Positions 32,349 to 38,439 of a stretch of 38,439 nucleotides of DNA are shown here, in pieces. The stretch lies in assembly GCA_947627955.1 (NCBI GenBank), contig CANQXZ010000012.1, positions 1-38,439 on the forward strand, in the 5' to 3' direction. The first letter of the stretch is position 1, and every line of letters begins with the position of its first letter. This DNA comes from an uncultured Clostridia bacterium. Its GTDB lineage: Bacteria; Bacillota; Clostridia; Christensenellales; Borkfalkiaceae. The notes under the pieces are model-generated. The model ran no database searches, had not been told where the DNA came from, and saw only the letters and a list, made by a program, of their open reading frames with translations. A program made the position numbers and the translations under genes.

Positions 32349-33662
32349 ATGGAACGCATAATTATCCATTCGGACTTGAATAACTTCTACGCAACGGTGG
32401 AGAGGATCTCCGACCCGTCGCTTTCGGGTAAACCCGTAGCCGTGTGCGGCAACAGGGAGGAGAGAAAGGGGATAGTGCTCGCCAAGAGCGAAGAGGCAAA
32501 GCGGTACGGCGTCAGAACGGGCGATACTGTATGGCAGGCGCAGAAGAAGTGCCCGGGGCTCGTGGTCGTGCCTCCCCATTTCGGCAAATACATGGAGTAT
32601 TCGCGCAAGGTGCGCGCCGTCTACGCCCGCTATACCGACCTCATCGAGAGCTTCGGGATAGACGAGTGCTGGCTCGACGTCACCCATTCCACCCGCATAT
32701 TTCCCCCGTTCGATAAGATGTACACCGAAAAAGAGGGCGAAAAGCACTTCTCGGAGGAATATCTGCGGTTCCTCGGCGACGTGATACGCGAAGAGGTGAA
32801 GAGGGAGCTCAAAGTCACCGTCTCCTGCGGCGTGTCCTTCAACAAGGTGTTCGCAAAGCTCGGCAGCGACCTCAAAAAGCCGGACGGCACCACGGTCATA
32901 CCCTTTACGGGTTTCAAAGAGGTCGTGGGACCCCTCCCCGTGGAGGATCTTCTGTACGTGGGCAAAGCCACGGCGGCAAAGCTCCGCTCCATGGGGCTCG
33001 GCACGATAGGCAGGCTCGCGGAAGCGGACGACGGCGCGGTCTGCGCCGCGTTCGGGAAAATGGGCGAAAATCTCCTCCGCTATGCGCGCGGGCTCGACGA
33101 AGAACCCGTAAAGCACATGGACGACAAGAGGGAGTATAAGTCGATAGGCAATTCATCCACATATGCCGACGACGTGGAGAGCCTCAAACAGATAGAGCGG
33201 CATATCTACGTGCTCTCCGAGAGCGTCGCTTCCCGCCTGAGGGAGACGGGGCAGGGGCTTGCCGACACGGTGCACCTGTGGGTGCGCTATTCCGACCTCA
33301 CGGGTTTCACCGTGCAAAAAAAGGTGAGGCACACCGCGCTGTGCGGCGAGATAGCCCGCCACGCCTTCGAGCTGTTCAAGGAGAACGTCAAGCCGCCCTT
33401 TAAGGTGCGCGCCCTCGGGGTCACTGTGTCGGGTTTCGACAACGGCGAATCGCAGATGACCTTCGACGAGAGCTTCGGCAACTACCGCAAGCTCGAAAGG
33501 GTGGAGCGCGCCGTGGACGAGATAAGAAAGAAGCACGGCTACGACAAGTTGCAGCGCGGGATAGTGGCGGAGGACCCCGCCGAGATGAAAAACGACATAA
33601 AGAACAGCCACGTGATAAAGCCCGCCGCCTTCGAGGACAGAGGGGACGATAAAGACGAATAA
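32349..33662 (+). CDS. Y-family DNA polymerase (Pol IV/DinB-like)
   Basis: A 437-residue translesion polymerase. The first catalytic aspartate is D9 in IIHSDLNNFYATVE. The second metal site is in ESFGIDECWLDVT, where most DinB proteins have a SIDEA-type sequence. The nucleotide pocket is VAVCGNREERKGIVLAKSEEAKRYG. Thumb and little finger domains follow (AKLGSDLKKPDGTTV, YVGKATAAKLRSMGLGTIG, then VRHTALCGEIARHAF). No clear beta-clamp motif (QLxLF) is visible at the C-terminus. This variant form is common in Clostridia and is usually called polymerase IV, so I leave the symbol blank. It sits alone between a terminator and the glnN promoter. The ribosome site is poor. Confidence 0.88.
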   Translation: MERIIIHSDLNNFYATVERISDPSLSGKPVAVCGNREERKGIVLAKSEEAKRYGVRTGDTVWQAQKKCPGLVVVPPHFGKYMEYSRKVRAVYARYTDLIESFGIDECWLDVTHSTRIFPPFDKMYTEKEGEKHFSEEYLRFLGDVIREEVKRELKVTVSCGVSFNKVFAKLGSDLKKPDGTTVIPFTGFKEVVGPLPVEDLLYVGKATAAKLRSMGLGTIGRLAEADDGAVCAAFGKMGENLLRYARGLDEEPVKHMDDKREYKSIGNSSTYADDVESLKQIERHIYVLSESVASRLRETGQGLADTVHLWVRYSDLTGFTVQKKVRHTALCGEIARHAFELFKENVKPPFKVRALGVTVSGFDNGESQMTFDESFGNYRKLERVERAVDEIRKKHGYDKLQRGIVAEDPAEMKNDIKNSHVIKPAAFEDRGDDKDE

Positions 33663-33689
33663 GAGCCCCCGCAAAAAATCCATAAGGCG

Positions 33690-33715
33690 AGCTTATACAT
33701 TTTATAATGAGCTCA
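33690..33715. repeat. Imperfect inverted repeat upstream of the glnN promoter
   Basis: GAGCTTAT (33690-33697) can pair with ATGAGCTC (33708-33715), with one wobble pair, around a ten-base AT-rich centre. It ends 24 bases before the glnN -35 box and has no T run. It is therefore more like an operator or a weak processed end of the polymerase mRNA than a terminator. Confidence 0.4.
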
Positions 33716-33739
33716 AAACGACAAGGCGGGCAATTTGAT

Positions 33740-33768
33740 TTGACTATTTCCGATAATTTTTTTATAAT
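33740..33768 (+). promoter_or_regulatory. Promoter of glnN
   Basis: TTGACT (33740-33745), 17 bases and TATAAT (33763-33768). A leader of about 60 bases follows, with a possible small stem (GTTGC at 33785 with GCAAT at 33805) before the AAGGAG ribosome site. The same TTGACT-17-TATAAT arrangement precedes the amidotransferase gene at 37880. Confidence 0.85.
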
Positions 33769-33834
33769 CTTAACGTGACACAGAGTTGCTTGCGAGAGCG
33801 GCTTGCAATAAATTTCAACAAGGAGAAAAATCAA

Positions 33835-35916
33835 ATGAATCTTCCCGAAAAATTCGGCGAAAACGTGTTCAACGACTCCGTGCAGAAGGAGACCCTTCCC
33901 AAAGAGGTATATCAGGCGCTGAGGGCGACGATAGAGGCTGGGAAACAGCTCGACGTATCCATAGCGGGCGCGGTTGCGGCGGCTATGAAGGATTGGGCTG
34001 TCTCCAAGGGCGCCACGCACTACACGCACTGGTTCCAGCCCCTTACGGGACTCACGGCTGAAAAGCACGACAGCTTTATAGAGCCCGACGGCGACAAGGT
34101 CATAATGCGCCTCACGGGCAAGAGCCTCATCGTCGGCGAGCCCGACGCGTCGAGTTTCCCCTCGGGCGGTTCGAGAGCCACCTACATGGCGCGCGGCTAC
34201 ACCGCATGGGACCCCACGTCCCCCGCGTTCGTAAAGGAAGGCACTCTCTACATACCCACGATCTTCGTCTCGTACACGGGCGAAACGCTCGACAAAAAGG
34301 GACCTCTGCTCCGCTCCATGACCGCGCTCGACAAGCAGGCGAAGAGGATATTAAGGCTCTTCGGCGTGGAGTGCAAAAAGGTCTCCACCACGGTTGGACC
34401 CGAACAGGAATATTTCCTCATCTCCGAGGAGGAGTACCTCAAAAGAAAGGACTTGCAACTCACGGGGAGAACGCTCTTCGGCGCGCCCGCGACCCGCGGA
34501 CAGGAACTCGAAGACCACTATTTCGGCGTTTTGAAGACCCAGATCTCCGAATTCATGCGCGATCTTGACAGCGAGCTGTGGAGCTACGGCATCCTCTCCA
34601 AGACCAAGCACAACGAAGTCGCTCCCGCCCAGCATGAGATGGCTCCCGTGTTCTCCACTACGAACGTCGCGGTAGATACCAACATGCTCACGATGGAGAT
34701 AATGAAAAAAGTGGCAAAGCGCCACGGGCTCGTCTGCCTTCTCCACGAAAAGCCCTTCGAGGGCATAAACGGAAGCGGCAAGCACAACAATTGGTCGATG
34801 TCCACGGACAGCGGGTTCAACCTCCTCGACCCGGGCGACGCTCCCGAGGACAACACCCTCTTCAAGCTCGTGCTCGCGGCTGTGATAAAGGCCGTGGACG
34901 ACTATCAGGGACCCCTGCGCGCCTCCGTCGCCTCGGCGGCTAACGACCACCGTCTGGGCGCGAACGAAGCTCCCCCCGCAATAATCTCGGTATATCTCGG
35001 CGACCAGCTCGGCGCCCTTGTGGACAGCATAGTCAACGGCAAGGAATACAAGTCGGGCATGGCAGAAAAGGCGGGCATAGGCGTGCCCGAATCCCCCATA
35101 TTCCCCAAGGACGCCACGGACAGGAACAGGACTTCGCCCTTTGCGTTCACGGGCAACAAGTTCGAGTTCAGGATGCTCGGCTCGCAGGCTAACGTCTCCG
35201 ACGCGAATATCTGCCTCAACACGATAGTCGCCGACGCGTTCGAGCAGTTCGCCGACGAACTCGAGGGCGCGAAGGACGTTAAAAAGGCGGCGGAAACGCT
35301 CATCGCGCGCGAGCTCAAAGCGCATTACCGCATAATCTTCAACCTCGACGGCTACGGTCCCGAATGGGAGCCGGAAGCGGAGAGGCGCGGTCTGCTCAAC
35401 AAGAAGAACACCGCCGACGCCGTTCCCGTGCTCTATGAGGAGAAGAACATAAACGTGTTCGTGCATCAGGGCGTGTTCACCCGCGAGGAAGCCATAGCCC
35501 GCGCGGACATACGGCTCGAAAACTACACCAAGATAATAAACATAGAGGCGCTCACCATGCTCGAAATGGCAAAGCGCGACGTTATCCCCGCCGTCTCGGA
35601 CTTCATAGGCGACCTCTGCGGCAACATAGCCGCCAAAAAGGCTGTGTTCGAACACATCGCGTGCGAGACGGAAAAGACCCTCATAAAGCAGCTGTCGTCC
35701 CTCAACGACGCCGCTTTCGCCGCGTGCGACAAGCTCGAACAGGATCTGGCGAGGGTGGATAAGGACAACATAGGCTCCGCGTCGCAGGCGATGGCGCACG
35801 TCATAATTCCCGACATGGAGAATCTCAGGAAGTGGGTAGACGAAATGGAGACCCTCACGTCCTCCGACTATTGGCCCTATCCCTCGTATTTCGATCTGCT
35901 GTACTCCGTAAAGTAA
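33835..35916 (+). CDS. glnN: Glutamine synthetase type III
   Basis: GlnN makes glutamine from glutamate, ammonia and ATP. Type III enzymes are large dodecamers of about 700 residues, and this one has 693. The GSIII-specific N-terminal region includes ATHYTHWFQPLTGLTAEKHD and SSFPSGGSRATY. The metal and substrate blocks are TVGPEQEYFLI, KHNEVAPAQHEMAPVF and INGSGKHNNWSMST. ANDHRLGANEAPPAI and RNRTSPFAFTGNKFEFRMLG follow. The C-terminal third is the helical extension special to GSIII. AAGGAG nine bases upstream of the ATG fixes the start. It has its own promoter and a strong terminator. With the amidotransferase 2 kb downstream it forms a GS-GOGAT pair. Confidence 0.97.
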   Translation: MNLPEKFGENVFNDSVQKETLPKEVYQALRATIEAGKQLDVSIAGAVAAAMKDWAVSKGATHYTHWFQPLTGLTAEKHDSFIEPDGDKVIMRLTGKSLIVGEPDASSFPSGGSRATYMARGYTAWDPTSPAFVKEGTLYIPTIFVSYTGETLDKKGPLLRSMTALDKQAKRILRLFGVECKKVSTTVGPEQEYFLISEEEYLKRKDLQLTGRTLFGAPATRGQELEDHYFGVLKTQISEFMRDLDSELWSYGILSKTKHNEVAPAQHEMAPVFSTTNVAVDTNMLTMEIMKKVAKRHGLVCLLHEKPFEGINGSGKHNNWSMSTDSGFNLLDPGDAPEDNTLFKLVLAAVIKAVDDYQGPLRASVASAANDHRLGANEAPPAIISVYLGDQLGALVDSIVNGKEYKSGMAEKAGIGVPESPIFPKDATDRNRTSPFAFTGNKFEFRMLGSQANVSDANICLNTIVADAFEQFADELEGAKDVKKAAETLIARELKAHYRIIFNLDGYGPEWEPEAERRGLLNKKNTADAVPVLYEEKNINVFVHQGVFTREEAIARADIRLENYTKIINIEALTMLEMAKRDVIPAVSDFIGDLCGNIAAKKAVFEHIACETEKTLIKQLSSLNDAAFAACDKLEQDLARVDKDNIGSASQAMAHVIIPDMENLRKWVDEMETLTSSDYWPYPSYFDLLYSVK

Positions 35917-35970
35917 GCCGTAAAGCGGCTTGAAAAGAGCCCGTCCGCAAAGCCGCGGACGGGCTCTTTG
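35915..35970 (+). terminator. Double hairpin terminator of glnN
   Basis: A short AAGCC/GGCTT hairpin lies just after the stop. A perfect 15-pair stem (35934-35948 with 35955-35969) with an AAAGCC loop follows. The 3' arm itself ends in CTCTTT, and G follows, so there is little extra T run. Confidence 0.75.
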
Positions 35971-35987
35971 AGGTATGCGGAAACGGT

Positions 35988-36017
35988 TTGACAACGGCGG
36001 GCATATTATGATAGAAT
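35988..36017 (+). promoter_or_regulatory. Candidate promoter of the CLC gene, overlapping its 5' end
   Basis: TTGACA (35988-35993), 18 bases and TAGAAT (36012-36017) form a good vegetative promoter. It overlaps the ATG at 36008, so a transcript from it would begin near 36024 and would need a later start, such as the in-frame TTG at 36044. Confidence 0.5.
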
Positions 36018-37645
36018 TCAACGGGAACGGAGATAAGATCGGTTTGAAAGGCATAAAAAAGAACAGGCTCGTCCTCGAAAATTTCATAAACGTATTCGTC
36101 CTGAGCGTGCTCACGGGACTCTTCGCGGGCGTGGTGGTCACATTTTACAATGTGTTTGCCGAACTCGGCGAAAAGTGTTCCGCGGAGCTCTACGCCCGCG
36201 TATTCGCAAGCCCCGCCTTTGTGCCCCTTCTTCTTTTGGGGCTCGCCGCAGGCGGCATACTGATAGGCACGCTGGTGCGGTTCGTCCCAATGATCCGCGG
36301 GAGCGGCATTCCGCAGATAGAGGGCGCGGCGCGCGGCATAATCCGCTTCAAGTGGTATGTCACGATGTGCTCCATGTTCGCGGCTTCACTCGCGTGCGTC
36401 TTTATGGGGCTTTCGGCGGGCGCGGAGGGACCTTCCCTCGAATTGGGCGGCTGCGCGGGGAGCGCCGTCGCCACCGTGCTCAGAAGGAACCAGCTCGCGC
36501 GCAGGTTGCAGATAGCGGGAGGGGCTTCCGCCGGGCTTGCCGTGGCGTTCAACGCCCCGTTCACGGGCATGGTGTTCGCCCTCGAAGAGGCGTTCCGCTC
36601 CTTTTCCCCGCACGTATTCGTGTGCTCCGCGGTAAGCGTTATCGTCGCGCTGTTCACGCGCAACGCCATACGCCCCGCGCTCTCTTTCGGGGGAACGACG
36701 TTCGGCGTCGGCTACGCCTTCACGACATACGCGTTCAACCCCGTATCCCCCGCCGATTGCCTGTGGTTCGCCCTCGCCTCGGCCGTAGTTTCCCTTTTCG
36801 GGGTGCTCTTTTACCACCTCGTGTTTCTCTCCAAAAAACTCTTTTCCCGCGTCACTTTCTTAAAGGGAACGGGAAAATACGTCATACCGTTCGCGCTTGC
36901 GGGCGCGTTCGGGCTCATATCCGTCTATTCCATGGGCGGCGGGCACGCGTTTATCGAGGCGCTCGGCGGCGGAGGGGAGATAGAGGTATTCTCCCTCAAC
37001 TTCACGCTGAGCTTGCTGATAATAGTGCTTATCCGCCTCGTGGCGACCGTGCTCAATATGGGCTGCGGCGTGCCCTGCGGCGTGTTCATTCCCATGCTCG
37101 CGCTCGGCGCGGGCGCGGGCGCGGTGCTGTCGCAGCTGTTCATGCGTATGGGAATGGACCCCGCGGCGGCGGACTACCTTATCCTCGTGTGCATGGCGGC
37201 GTTCTTCACCTGCGTGGTAAAGGCGCCGATAACGGGTCTCGTCATGATATTCGAGCTAACGGGACAGTTCGTCAACTTCCTGCCCGCGCTGATGGGCGTG
37301 GCGATAGGCTACCTCGTGGCGACCGTGTGCAGGATCCACCCCATATACGAGAAGTGCCTCGGCATGTACATCGAGGAGGAGAAGCTGTACGAGAGGGTGA
37401 AAAAGGAGGTCGTCACCGTGGAGGTGCTCGCGGGTTCGCGCGCGGACGGCGAGAAGATACGCTCCATAATATGGCCCACCAACGGGCTCGTGCAGGAGAT
37501 AATCCGCCCCGACGGCGTCTCCGACGTCGCCGACGGCGAGTACATTCTGAGGGCGGGACAGAAAATAGTGTTCGAGGGCGAAACGGACGATATCGCCGAG
37601 CTCAGGGAATATCTCTATTCCATAGTGGGCAGACCCCCCGAATGA
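36008..37645 (+). CDS. CLC-type chloride channel or H+/Cl- antiporter with TrkA-C domain
   Basis: The membrane part has the CLC signatures GSGIPQIEGAARG (the serine loop), GLSAGAEGPSLELGG with the gating glutamate, and GVPCGVFIPMLALGAGAGAV. An intact gating glutamate suggests a proton-coupled antiporter or a gated channel. About 18 membrane helices are expected. From about residue 455 a cytoplasmic domain resembling TrkA-C follows (VTVEVLAGSRADGEKI, LRAGQKIVFEGETDDIAELR), the usual regulatory tail in bacterial CLCs. The start is uncertain: ATG 35975 lies directly at the glnN terminator, ATG 36008 is used here, and TTG 36044 fits the best promoter. Its role between two ammonia-assimilation genes is unknown; charge balance or pH control is possible. 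Confidence 0.93.
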   Translation: MIEFNGNGDKIGLKGIKKNRLVLENFINVFVLSVLTGLFAGVVVTFYNVFAELGEKCSAELYARVFASPAFVPLLLLGLAAGGILIGTLVRFVPMIRGSGIPQIEGAARGIIRFKWYVTMCSMFAASLACVFMGLSAGAEGPSLELGGCAGSAVATVLRRNQLARRLQIAGGASAGLAVAFNAPFTGMVFALEEAFRSFSPHVFVCSAVSVIVALFTRNAIRPALSFGGTTFGVGYAFTTYAFNPVSPADCLWFALASAVVSLFGVLFYHLVFLSKKLFSRVTFLKGTGKYVIPFALAGAFGLISVYSMGGGHAFIEALGGGGEIEVFSLNFTLSLLIIVLIRLVATVLNMGCGVPCGVFIPMLALGAGAGAVLSQLFMRMGMDPAAADYLILVCMAAFFTCVVKAPITGLVMIFELTGQFVNFLPALMGVAIGYLVATVCRIHPIYEKCLGMYIEEEKLYERVKKEVVTVEVLAGSRADGEKIRSIIWPTNGLVQEIIRPDGVSDVADGEYILRAGQKIVFEGETDDIAELREYLYSIVGRPPE

Positions 37646-37803
37646 GGCGTTTTTTAAAGACCGTGCGGAAAACATGCGCATAACTGCCCGCAATTTTAAT
37701 GGGCGGCGGAGGGCACGGCGCCCTATAACCGCGGCTTATATGCGGTATCATAAAATTTGACCCCGCCCGCCGCGGCGGCTTTTGCAAAGTTTTTATATTT
37801 GGC

Positions 37804-37832
37804 TTGACTAAACGGCGCGTATATTTTATAAT
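37804..37832 (+). promoter_or_regulatory. Promoter of the glutamine amidotransferase gene
   Basis: TTGACT (37804-37809), 17 bases and TATAAT (37827-37832), the same hexamers and spacing as at glnN. The leader holds a seven-pair hairpin (37844-37850 with 37856-37862) and a short overlapping reading frame from 37842. Confidence 0.85.
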
Positions 37833-37841
37833 AAGGTGGAA

Positions 37842-37898
37842 ATGCGCGGCGGCAGGCTGCGCAGATTACGGAAGGCGAAATGTATTACGACGACATGA
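37842..37898 (+). other. Possible 18-codon upstream reading frame
   Basis: An ATG at 37842, behind AAGGTGG with only two bases between, opens a basic 18-codon frame. It runs out of phase into the amidotransferase gene and ends at 37898, with its TGA overlapping the in-frame Met codon 6 (ATGA). It may be chance; the ribosome site partly overlaps the expected transcription start. Confidence 0.25.
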
Positions 37899-38439
37899 GT
37901 TTATCGGAGCGTCCCCGCGAGGGGGACGTGCGCATACCCTCGGGCTGCGCGGTGAGCGCGGTGATAGACCGCTCGGGCAAAAAGATGACGGGGGAGAGGG
38001 TCATCCGCTCCATCGCCACCATGCACGACCGTTCCAACGGGCTCGGAGGCGGCTTTGCGGGCTACGGGATATATCCCGACTACAAGGAGTATTACGCCTT
38101 TCATCTCTTTTACGGCGACTTTCAGTCCAAAAAGGAGACGGAGGACTTTCTCATACGCCATTTCGAGGTAGTCTATTCCTCCGAAATGAAGACGCGCAAG
38201 GTGAAAAACGTAGTCAACGAGCCGATGATCTACCGCTATTTTCTATATCCCCTCTCGAAGCGGCTCGCCAATTCCCTCCTCGACGAGGAGAGGTACGTCG
38301 TCAGGTGCGTAAATAAGATAAACGCGGAAATAAAGGGCGCGTTCGTGTTTTCGAGCGGCAAAAATATGGGAATATTCAAGGGCGTGGGCTTTCCCGAGGA
38401 CATAGGCAAGTTCTATCTCCTCGACGAGGAATATGAGGG
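37880..38439 (+). CDS. Class II glutamine amidotransferase of split glutamate synthase (3' end outside)
   Basis: The frame is open for 186 codons to the window edge. The protein starts MYYDDMSLSERPREGDVRIP, followed by SGCAVSAVIDRSGKKMTGE. C23 would be the catalytic N-terminal nucleophile after removal of a 22-residue leader. Next come the block HDRSNGLGGGFAGYGIYPDY and YAFHLFYGDF. This is the glutamine-hydrolysing domain of the archaeal/clostridial type of glutamate synthase, in which amidotransferase, FMN and GXGXG domains are separate proteins. Neighbouring genes for those parts are expected just beyond the window. GGAAGG four bases before the ATG supports the start. The pairing with glnN fits GS-GOGAT. 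A stand-alone amidotransferase for another pathway cannot be excluded because the C-terminus is missing. Confidence 0.87.
   Translation, partial: MYYDDMSLSERPREGDVRIPSGCAVSAVIDRSGKKMTGERVIRSIATMHDRSNGLGGGFAGYGIYPDYKEYYAFHLFYGDFQSKKETEDFLIRHFEVVYSSEMKTRKVKNVVNEPMIYRYFLYPLSKRLANSLLDEERYVVRCVNKINAEIKGAFVFSSGKNMGIFKGVGFPEDIGKFYLLDEEYE

Noticed and set aside
37646-37803. Terminator or small RNA in the gap after the CLC gene
   Set aside because: Several short GC palindromes (such as around 37692-37716 and 37768-37780) exist, but none has a stem of useful length followed by a T run.

Overview
The window looks like a chromosomal piece of a GC-rich, spore-forming member of the Clostridia. The evidence is a full-length spoIVA, a sigma-G-type forespore promoter beside it, RNase J, type III glutamine synthetase, the PgcA-type phosphoglucomutase, Firmicute-like Shine-Dalgarno sites and consensus sigma-A promoters. 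Isoleucine is mostly encoded by ATA despite the high GC, a distinctive codon habit. I saw no insertion sequences, phage genes, CRISPR arrays, rRNA or tRNA genes. No species assignment is possible from the sequence alone.

Layout. 1-4.9 kb: information processing (3' end of prfB, tsaD, rpsU with a near-perfect promoter, a small unknown helical protein, pcrA). 4.9-6.8 kb: ligA, overlapping the pcrA transcription unit. 6.9-11.3 kb, minus strand: pgcA; a coupled trio rdgB / YfcE-like phosphoesterase / unknown membrane protein; trmL. 11.4-16.2 kb: a Na/Pi cotransporter with a PhoU-like domain, two minus-strand integral membrane proteins of unknown role, and a DUF378 protein. 16.3-23.4 kb: a plus-strand cluster of a cytoplasmic GH3 glycosidase, an ApbA/PanE-type reductase, three different alpha/beta hydrolases and an ATP-grasp ligase; this is the best candidate for an undescribed small-molecule pathway. 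23.5-25.2 kb: spoIVA facing a tiny lysine-rich ORF with a sigma-G-like promoter. 25.5-27.3 kb: a 602-residue repeat-bearing protein of unknown function. 27.4-32.3 kb: an operon rnj - trmR - trhP-like U32 protein - aroA, joining RNA decay, wobble-uridine modification and the shikimate pathway. 32.3-38.4 kb: a Y-family polymerase, glnN, a CLC chloride channel/antiporter, and the start of a class II glutamine amidotransferase of the split glutamate synthase type.

How the genes work together. TrmR and the U32 protein should act in sequence on U34 of tRNAs. The hydroxylation step is known to need prephenate, a product of the pathway containing AroA. GlnN and the amidotransferase are the two halves of GS-GOGAT ammonia assimilation and carry matching TTGACT-17-TATAAT promoters. 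SpoIVA is the spore coat basement ATPase.

The most notable regulatory pattern is that four genes on both strands (pcrA, rdgB, trmL and a membrane protein) have a -10 box exactly six bases before their ATG with a 17-base spacer to the -35 region. This is the geometry of leaderless mRNAs. All identifications come from reading motifs by eye; no database search was run.
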